Below, piece after piece: positions 25,424 to 30,854 of a stretch of DNA of 38,180 nt; the stretch's first letter is position 1, and the number at the start of each line of letters is the position of its first letter. Origin of the DNA: an uncultured Lachnospiraceae bacterium. GTDB lineage: Bacteria > Bacillota > Clostridia > Lachnospirales > Lachnospiraceae. The notes beneath the pieces are model-generated. The model had not been told where the DNA came from. It saw only the letters and a list, made by a program, of their open reading frames with translations, and ran no database searches. Both the position numbers and the translations under genes were made by a program. The stretch is from assembly GCA_947593655.1 (NCBI GenBank), contig CANQDS010000015.1, positions 1-38,180 of the forward strand, given 5' to 3'.

Positions 25424-25433
25424 GGGGTATAAT
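25405..25433 (+). promoter_or_regulatory. Promoter of the AAA ATPase gene, built partly from the tandem repeat
   Basis: -35 TTGAAA (25405-25410) in repeat unit 4, 17-bp spacer, consensus -10 TATAAT (25428-25433). The leader repeat starts 10 nt after the -10. Confidence 0.75.
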
Positions 25434-25443
25434 TATCATAGTT

Positions 25444-25538
25444 GGAGCCTGGTACTGTCCCGCGAACGAAGTGAGTGGATGACAGTACTGGCATCCGACA
25501 GTCTGAGTCAGATATAAACTTACGTTTATAGAGGAGGA
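25444..25538 (+). repeat. Leader repeat, copy 3 (upstream of the AAA ATPase gene)
   Basis: Same element as 1176-1271 and 12191-12287. The third hairpin is perfect here: TATAAAC, loop TTAC, GTTTATA, immediately before GAGGAGGA, the ribosome site of the ATPase gene. The P1 loop has GTGAGTGGAT. Confidence 0.85.
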
Positions 25539-25545
25539 CATAACT

Positions 25546-26898
25546 ATGATCTTTGAACGAAAAATTTATGCGCAGATGCTGAAGTGGAAACAGCTGGCGG
25601 GCGGGAACTCCGCGCTGCTGCTGGAAGGAGCCAGACGGATCGGGAAAAGCACAATCGTAAAGCAGTTTGCGAAACAGGAGTATAAAGATTACCTGATCTT
25701 GGATTTTGCACAGGAAAGCAGGGATGTGAAAAGGAATTTTGAGGACAATATCGGGGATATGGATGTATTTTTCCGGAATCTGTTCCTGCTGAAAGGCAAA
25801 TCGCTGCCGCCGCGGAAGTCGGTGATCATCATGGATGAGGTGCAGCTGTTTCCGGCCGCGCGGCAGGCAATCAAGTATCTGGTTGCCGACGGAAGATATG
25901 ATTACATGGAAACCGGTTCGCTGATTTCCATTAAGAAAAATGTTCAGGACATCCTGATCCCTTCGGAAGAGTACCGCCTGAAAATGTTCCCGATGGATTT
26001 TGAGGAATTTCTGTGGGCGCAGAAGGATACGGTTACGGTACCGGCCATCCGGGAAGCGTTCGAGAAGAGAAAACCGCTGGGTGATGTCGTGCACCGGAAG
26101 ATCATGCAGAGTTTCCGGACGTATCTGGCGGTAGGAGGAATGCCGCAGGCGGTCGCGGCTTTGACAGAAGGGAAAACTTTTGAGCAGATTGATTTTATCA
26201 AACGGAATATTCTCGCTTTGTACGAAGATGACCTGAAAAAATATGATGAAGACAGCAGGGAAAAGGCGTCTGTGATCTACAAAACGATCCCGGAGCAGCT
26301 GGAAAACCGCAATTCGCATTTCCGTTTTTCCAAGATCGATAAAAATGCCCGATATAAAAATTACATGGATGCGGTCAGCTTTGTTGCAGAATCCATGATC
26401 GGAAATGAATGCATCAATGTTACAAAACCGGAAGTGGCATTGGAATCCTTTGCCGACAGGAGCAATTTTAAACTTTATCTGGGGGATACCGGGTTGCTGG
26501 TAACGCAGATGATGAAGAATCAGGGGGAAACGGGAACCGATATTTATAAGGCGCTGATCTTCGGCAGACTGGGGATCGATCAGGGAATGCTGCTGGAAAA
26601 TATGGTCGCGCAGATCCTGCGGGTAAACGGATACGAATTGTATTTTCATGAATTTTTGTACCGGCCGGAAGATGCGGCCAAAGAGAAGAAATATGAGATT
26701 GACTTTCTGATCGTAAAAAAGAAGAAGTTATGCCCGATCGAAGTGAAATCTTCCGGTTATCAATCTCACAAGTCATTGGATTGTTTTATCGAAAAATACA
26801 AGCTGCGGAATGAAGACCGCTATATTCTGTATTCCAAAGATTTGAAAATGGAAGACGGCACGATCTATCTGCCGTTTTATATGGCACTGTGCATATGA
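25546..26898 (+). CDS. AAA-family ATPase with DUF4143-type C-terminal domain
   Basis: A 450-residue protein of the group annotated as ATP-binding protein/DUF4143, common in gut anaerobes and often present in several copies per genome. Walker A is GARRIGKST (28-36), Walker B is VIIMDEVQ (D97, E98), and a sensor-like METGSLIS follows. The C-terminal half (FKLYLGDTGLLVTQMM, then LENMVAQILRVNGYELYFHE and YEIDFLIVKKKKLCPIEVKSS) has the restriction-endonuclease-like pattern of the DUF4143 domain, with D, E and K of a possible nuclease site in EIDFLI and IEVKS. Its biological role is not known. It is a single gene with its own promoter and the leader repeat. Confidence 0.88.
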   Translation: MIFERKIYAQMLKWKQLAGGNSALLLEGARRIGKSTIVKQFAKQEYKDYLILDFAQESRDVKRNFEDNIGDMDVFFRNLFLLKGKSLPPRKSVIIMDEVQLFPAARQAIKYLVADGRYDYMETGSLISIKKNVQDILIPSEEYRLKMFPMDFEEFLWAQKDTVTVPAIREAFEKRKPLGDVVHRKIMQSFRTYLAVGGMPQAVAALTEGKTFEQIDFIKRNILALYEDDLKKYDEDSREKASVIYKTIPEQLENRNSHFRFSKIDKNARYKNYMDAVSFVAESMIGNECINVTKPEVALESFADRSNFKLYLGDTGLLVTQMMKNQGETGTDIYKALIFGRLGIDQGMLLENMVAQILRVNGYELYFHEFLYRPEDAAKEKKYEIDFLIVKKKKLCPIEVKSSGYQSHKSLDCFIEKYKLRNEDRYILYSKDLKMEDGTIYLPFYMALCI

Positions 26899-26993
26899 TC
26901 TGCCGAATTCTTTTTCATGATTCATAAACTTCATAACTTCCATAAATGTTTATAAAATTGTAAGAATTTCACAAAGAAAAACGAAGTAACTTC

Positions 26994-27026
26994 CTCCGGC
27001 CGTTTGCTACAATAAAGGCCGGAGGT
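26994..27026 (+). promoter_or_regulatory. Extended -10 promoter inside a palindrome, upstream of the C39-like gene
   Basis: CCTCCGGCC (26994-27002) and GGCCGGAGG (27017-27025) form a perfect 9-bp inverted repeat. The loop holds TG-c-TACAAT (27005-27013), an extended -10; no good -35 was seen. The 3' arm ends in GGAGG, the ribosome site of the next gene. Confidence 0.55.
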
Positions 27027-27035
27027 GCTTTATTT

Positions 27036-27761
27036 ATGAAGAAAAAACTGCTATTTTTAAGTGTCGGGATCGTATTCCTGCTGCTTCTTTATTTTCTTTC
27101 CGGCTGGATCCGGACGGCGGAGCAGTTAAAGCGGCTTTCGGACGGCTCTATTCCGGGCAGTCTGGTCGAACTGTATGAGCGGAATCCGGAGGCGTGGCAG
27201 TTTGTGTTGGATTATCCCGCAAAAAAGGATCAGAAGGAGGAGATCCGCCTCTCCGGTGAGATCACGAAAGGCGAGATCCCGTTGTTTCTGCAATGGGACG
27301 AGCGGTGGGGGTATGAGACCTATGGCGATGATTTTCTGGCGGTTACCGGGTGCGGCCCGACCTGCCTTGCTATGGTATCCTGCGGTTTGAGCGGCAGCGA
27401 TGAATGGAATCCGTATGCAGTCGCGCAGATGGCGCAGCAGGAGGGGTATTATGTGCAGAACGTCGGCTCTTCGTGGGAGCTGATGACAAACGGCGCAGAG
27501 AAAATGGGGCTTTCGGGAAAGGAACTGGTGTTTGACGAGGCGCATATCCTGGCCGCCCTGCGGGAAGGGCAGCCCATCATCTGTGCCATGCGGAAGGGCG
27601 ATTTCACGGATTCTGGCCATTTCATCGTCTTAAAGGCGGCGGATGAAAACGGGCGGATCCTGCTCTGCGATCCGAACAGCCGGAAAAACAGCGAAAAGGC
27701 GTGGGAGCTTTCGGAACTGATGCCGCAGATCAAGAATTTGTGGGGGTATTCGCTGGCGTAG
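27036..27761 (+). CDS. Membrane-anchored C39-like cysteine peptidase
   Basis: A 241-residue protein with an N-terminal signal anchor (MKKKLLFLSVGIVFLLLLYF, about 1-25) and an extracytoplasmic papain-like domain. The nucleophile is C106 in TGCGPTCLAM, preceded by a glutamine in IPLFLQWDERW that can form the oxyanion hole; the histidine is H195 in SGHFIVLKA, and D212 in CDPNS completes the set. This pattern is that of stand-alone C39-like (BtrH/peptidase_C39_2) proteins. There is no ABC transporter or precursor peptide next to it, so a bacteriocin-maturation role is not supported. The substrate is unknown. Confidence 0.85.
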   Translation: MKKKLLFLSVGIVFLLLLYFLSGWIRTAEQLKRLSDGSIPGSLVELYERNPEAWQFVLDYPAKKDQKEEIRLSGEITKGEIPLFLQWDERWGYETYGDDFLAVTGCGPTCLAMVSCGLSGSDEWNPYAVAQMAQQEGYYVQNVGSSWELMTNGAEKMGLSGKELVFDEAHILAALREGQPIICAMRKGDFTDSGHFIVLKAADENGRILLCDPNSRKNSEKAWELSELMPQIKNLWGYSLA

Positions 27762-27762
27762 A

Positions 27763-28148
27763 GCGTTCCCTCAGCCGTCAGCCTTCTGGGAAAATTCGTG
27801 CGAGCACGATTTCCCAGATTGCGTTTAGTTTCGTCCAGTTCAGCGAACGCCCATTCGCAAAGTCGCGCTGCCGCGCTTTCCGGCGCCTTCGCGCCTGCCT
27901 TTGCTCATAAAATGGGCGTTCCCTCAGCCAAAAGCCGATGCGGAAAATTGATGCGAGCACGATTTTCCAGATTGCTTTTAGTTTCGTCCAGTTCAGCGCA
28001 CGCCCATTCGCAAAGTCGCGCTGCCGCGCTTTCCGGCGCCTTCGCGCCTGCCTTTGCTCATAAAATGGGCGTTCCCTCAGCCAGGTTTCGATGTGTGCCG
28101 TTCATGCAAGCATGACGTCACCCATCAGAAACCGGCTGGCTGAACTGG
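27763..28148 (+). repeat. Composite hairpin element, locus C: tandem units plus cap hairpin
   Basis: GCGTTCCCTCAGCC recurs at 27763, 27917 and 28069 (GCGTTCCCTCAG), giving units of 154 and 152 bp. Each unit has a TGCGAGCACGATTT hairpin segment and the core CGCCCATTCGCAAAG to CTTTGCTCATAAAATGGGCG. The inner hairpin is GGCGC/GCGCC (27882-27895) instead of the GCTGC/GCAGC of locus B. The array ends in a cap hairpin with ATGCAAGCATGA in the loop and GGCTGAACTGG (28138-28148). The short ORFs in this 594-bp gap follow the repeats and are not credible genes. Confidence 0.82.
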
Positions 28149-28181
28149 TGGGAAGAAAACTATAAAAATATCAATTATGGG

Positions 28182-28210
28182 TTGACTTTCCGAGAAAATT
28201 TTGCTACAGT
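28182..28210 (+). promoter_or_regulatory. Promoter of the MATE-azlCD operon
   Basis: -35 TTGACT (28182-28187), 17-bp spacer, -10 TACAGT (28205-28210). The transcript would have a leader of about 138 nt before the MATE gene. Confidence 0.7.
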
Positions 28211-28252
28211 AGAGACACCATCATTGATTATAGTAGGAGTAAGATACATTTA

Positions 28253-28279
28253 ATGGCTTGTACTGGTAATCGAAAGTAG
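28253..28279 (+). CDS. Candidate leader peptide MACTGNRK of the MATE operon
   Basis: An eight-codon ORF (ATG GCT TGT ACT GGT AAT CGA AAG TAG) with AGGAG at 28235-28239, 13 nt before the ATG. Its stop codon overlaps the 5' arm of the terminator that follows, so a ribosome stalled on or clearing the ORF would affect folding of the hairpin. The peptide has no Leu, Ile or Val codons, so control by branched-chain tRNA charging is not indicated despite azlCD downstream. Translation is inferred. Confidence 0.45.
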   Translation: MACTGNRK

Positions 28280-28320
28280 CACAGCGTACTGTCGTTGAGA
28301 GGGTATTGCTGTGCTTTTTT
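28278..28320 (+). terminator. Intrinsic terminator in the MATE leader (attenuator)
   Basis: AGCACAGC (28278-28285) pairs perfectly with GCTGTGCT (28308-28315), followed by a T-run through 28320. It lies between the promoter at 28182 and the MATE start at 28356, so it must be bypassed for expression. Confidence 0.8.
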
Positions 28321-28355
28321 CGTGGTATTTTAGAGAAAGCGGAGGCAGCAGGAAG

Positions 28356-29759
28356 ATGTTTCTGAAAAAGAACGATTTATATGCAGAGGAGAAGAGCGTA
28401 TTTTACCGGCGCATCACAAAGCTGATGCTGCCGATCGTGGTGCAGAACCTGTTGAGCGCGGCGGTAAACTCCGCCGATGTCATTATGCTGAATTATGTGG
28501 GACAGTCTTCGATTTCGGCGGTTTCCCTGGCGGCGCAGTATTCCAGCATCCTGTTCATGGCATATTACGGGCTGGGAACCGGGGCGACGATGCTGTGCGC
28601 CCAGTATTATGGGAAAGGGGATCTGCGGGCGATTCAGGCGGTCGAGGGCATCGCTCTTCGTTTTTCCATCGCGCTCTCCCTGCTGGCGGCCGGAATGGCG
28701 CTGCTCTTCCCGGAGCGGCTGATGCGGATCTTTACGCCGGATCCGGAACTGATCCCGCTTGGCGCGTCCTATCTGCGCTGCATCAGTCTGGCTTATGTCT
28801 GCTGGGGAATTTCGGAGATCTACCTGTCCGTGCTGCGGAGCGTCGGGCGCGTAGTGGCCAGCACCGTCATGAACATGATGGCATTTTCCCTGAATATCTT
28901 TTTTAACGCGGTTTTTATCTTCGGGCTGTTCGGGATGCCGAAAATGGGGGCGGCGGGAGTTGCGATCGCCACTTCGCTTTCCCGGCTGATCCAGCTTCTG
29001 GGATGTTTTGCGATCTCCTTCCGGAGCAAAGACATCAAGCTGGATTTACGCGATCTGTTTGTGAAAAACCGGCTGTTGTTTTCGGATTTTGTGCGGCTGT
29101 CGCTGCCGGCGCTGGGAAATGACCTGATCTGGGGGCTGGCGTTTTCTATGTATTCGGTGATCCTGGGGCATTTGAGCAGCGATGTGGTCGCCGCAAATTC
29201 GTTCATTGTGGTCGTGCGGAATTTTGCGACCATCCTCTGTTTCGGGATCGCGAGCGCGGGCGGGATCCTTCTGGGAAACGTTATCGGCGAAGGAAAGCTG
29301 GAACTGGCGCGGCGCGATGCCGGGCGGCTGCTGAAACTGACGGTGGCCGGTGCGGCAGCGGGAGGGCTTTTGATCCTTGCAGCATCCCCGTTTGTCGTGC
29401 AGTATGCGGATCTTTCGGATCAGGCACGCATTTATCTGAAAGGAATGCTGCTTATCAATACCTATTATGTCATGGGGATCGGCGTCAATACGATGCTGAT
29501 CGTCGGGGCATTCCGGGCGGGCGGAGACAGCCGGTTCGGATTTATCTGCGACTCCCTGGGAATGTGGTGTTACGCGGTGCCGCTCGGCTTTTTCGCGGCG
29601 TTTGTTCTGAAACTTCCGGTCATGTGGGTGTATTTTCTGCTCTGCACGGATGAATTTATCAAGTGGCCGTGGGTATTCCGCCATTATTTCAGCGGGAAAT
29701 GGCTGAAAAATATCACGAGGGAGGATCTGTTCGGTGAAACACGGGAAAGCTGCGAATAG
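28356..29759 (+). CDS. MATE-family multidrug/sodium antiporter
   Basis: A 467-residue integral membrane protein of about 12 helices. The opening FYRRITKLMLPIVVQNLLSA and AVNSADVIMLNYVGQSSISA are characteristic of the first MATE repeat, and a second repeat starts around FVRLSLPALGNDLIWG. MATE proteins export cationic compounds or drugs in exchange for Na+ or H+. ATG 28356 is used because GGAGG (28341-28345) is 10 nt upstream; the open frame begins earlier at a GTG inside the terminator hairpin, which cannot be a start. It overlaps azlC by 26 bp. Expression appears to be gated by the leader attenuator. Confidence 0.92.
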   Translation: MFLKKNDLYAEEKSVFYRRITKLMLPIVVQNLLSAAVNSADVIMLNYVGQSSISAVSLAAQYSSILFMAYYGLGTGATMLCAQYYGKGDLRAIQAVEGIALRFSIALSLLAAGMALLFPERLMRIFTPDPELIPLGASYLRCISLAYVCWGISEIYLSVLRSVGRVVASTVMNMMAFSLNIFFNAVFIFGLFGMPKMGAAGVAIATSLSRLIQLLGCFAISFRSKDIKLDLRDLFVKNRLLFSDFVRLSLPALGNDLIWGLAFSMYSVILGHLSSDVVAANSFIVVVRNFATILCFGIASAGGILLGNVIGEGKLELARRDAGRLLKLTVAGAAAGGLLILAASPFVVQYADLSDQARIYLKGMLLINTYYVMGIGVNTMLIVGAFRAGGDSRFGFICDSLGMWCYAVPLGFFAAFVLKLPVMWVYFLLCTDEFIKWPWVFRHYFSGKWLKNITREDLFGETRESCE

Positions 29760-30489
29760 GAAACAGGAACTGCTCGGCGGAATCAAAGACGGTGTACCGA
29801 TCGCGCTCGGTTATCTTTCCGTCAGCTTCAGCATCGGGATCATGGCGGTATCTTCGGGATTCAGCGTCTTTCAGGGGGCGTTTATGAGCCTTACGAACGT
29901 GACAAGCGCGGGACAGTTTGCGGGGATCCGGGTGATCGCCGCGGGCGGGACTCTTTTTGAACTGGTTTTGACGCAGGTGATCATCAATCTGCGTTATGCA
30001 CTGATGAGCCTCTCGCTTTCCCAGAAACTTTCGGAGGATATTACGCTTTGGCAGAGGCTTGTCATTGCGTTTGCCAATACAGACGAGATTTTTGCCGTCG
30101 CCATGAGCCACGCAAAGAGCCTGACATTTCCGTATATGCTGGGGTTGGAATGCCTTCCGATCCTCGGCTGGACAGGCGGCACCATTCTGGGAGGAGCGGC
30201 GGGGCAGCTGCTTCCGGCGCCGGTCGGCAGCGCGCTAAGCGTCGCATTGTACGGCATGTTTATTGCCGTCGTCGTGCCGGAGGCCGTGAAAAAAAGGCCG
30301 GTGCTGATCGTAGCGGCAGCGGCGGCGCTCGTCAGCTGCGCCTTCCGCTATCTGCCGTTTTTTTCGGGAATTTCGGAAGGAATTTCGATTATTATAAGCA
30401 CGGCGGCGGCCGCTCTGCTCGGAGCTTTGTTTTTTCCGGTGAAGGAGGAAACAAAAGACGGCGGTAACGAGGGAGGGACGGCGTCATGA
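29734..30489 (+). CDS. azlC: AzlC family branched-chain amino acid exporter, large subunit
   Basis: A 251-residue membrane protein with the AzlC pattern GIKDGVPIALGYLSVSFSIG, QVIINLRYALMSLSLSQKL, and the loop FANTDEIFAVAM. With AzlD it exports branched-chain amino acids and analogues such as azaleucine in Bacillus subtilis. The start is GTG at 29734, with GAGGGAGG (29717-29724) 9 nt upstream; the reading frame overlaps the 3' end of the MATE gene by 26 bp. The C-terminal tail is charged (EETKDGGNEGG). The stop overlaps the azlD start. Confidence 0.9.
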   Translation: MKHGKAANRKQELLGGIKDGVPIALGYLSVSFSIGIMAVSSGFSVFQGAFMSLTNVTSAGQFAGIRVIAAGGTLFELVLTQVIINLRYALMSLSLSQKLSEDITLWQRLVIAFANTDEIFAVAMSHAKSLTFPYMLGLECLPILGWTGGTILGGAAGQLLPAPVGSALSVALYGMFIAVVVPEAVKKRPVLIVAAAAALVSCAFRYLPFFSGISEGISIIISTAAAALLGALFFPVKEETKDGGNEGGTAS

Positions 30490-30797
30490 TCTATCTGTAT
30501 ATTCTGGCGATGGCGGGCGTGACGTATCTGATCCGCATGATCCCGCTGACCGTCTTTCAAAAAAAGATCAAGAAGCGGTGGATCCGTTCTTTCTTATATT
30601 ATGTGCCTTACGCCTGTCTGACGGCGATGACGGTTCCGGCTGTTTTTTACGCGACGGGAAATCCGCTCAGCGCGGCGTTCGGCGTTGCGGCGGCGGTGAT
30701 CCTTGCCTGCCGCGGGAAAAGTCTGGTGACGGTGGCGGCGGGCGCGTGCATCACGGTATTTCTGGCGGAGCAGCTGCTTATGCACATTCTTTTGTAA
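30486..30797 (+). CDS. azlD: AzlD family branched-chain amino acid exporter, small subunit
   Basis: A 103-residue, four-helix membrane protein with the AzlD opening YILAMAGVTYLIRMIPLTVF and the conserved YVPYACLTAMTVPAVFYATG. It overlaps azlC by 4 bp (ATGA), so the two are translationally coupled and form the exporter together. It closes the MATE-azlC-azlD unit; no clear terminator follows before the GH3 gene. Confidence 0.9.
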   Translation: MIYLYILAMAGVTYLIRMIPLTVFQKKIKKRWIRSFLYYVPYACLTAMTVPAVFYATGNPLSAAFGVAAAVILACRGKSLVTVAAGACITVFLAEQLLMHILL

Positions 30798-30854
30798 AGA
30801 GAGCGTGCGCTTTTTTGGCGCATTCTTATAAAAATGATTCCAGGAGGGGGAAAA

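Noticed and set aside
25207-26649. 480-codon open frame on the minus strand
   Set aside because: It lies antisense to the AAA ATPase, whose Walker motifs are clear, and its end crosses the leader and tandem repeats; no recognisable domain.
27036-27761. Bacteriocin-processing peptidase
   Set aside because: The catalytic pattern is C39-like, but there is no ABC transporter domain, precursor with a double-glycine leader, or immunity gene nearby.
27798-28115. Small protein of repeated composition (RARFPRL..., RARFSRL...)
   Set aside because: It is a read-through of the tandem hairpin units; the apparent repeats follow the DNA repeats and there is no ribosome site.
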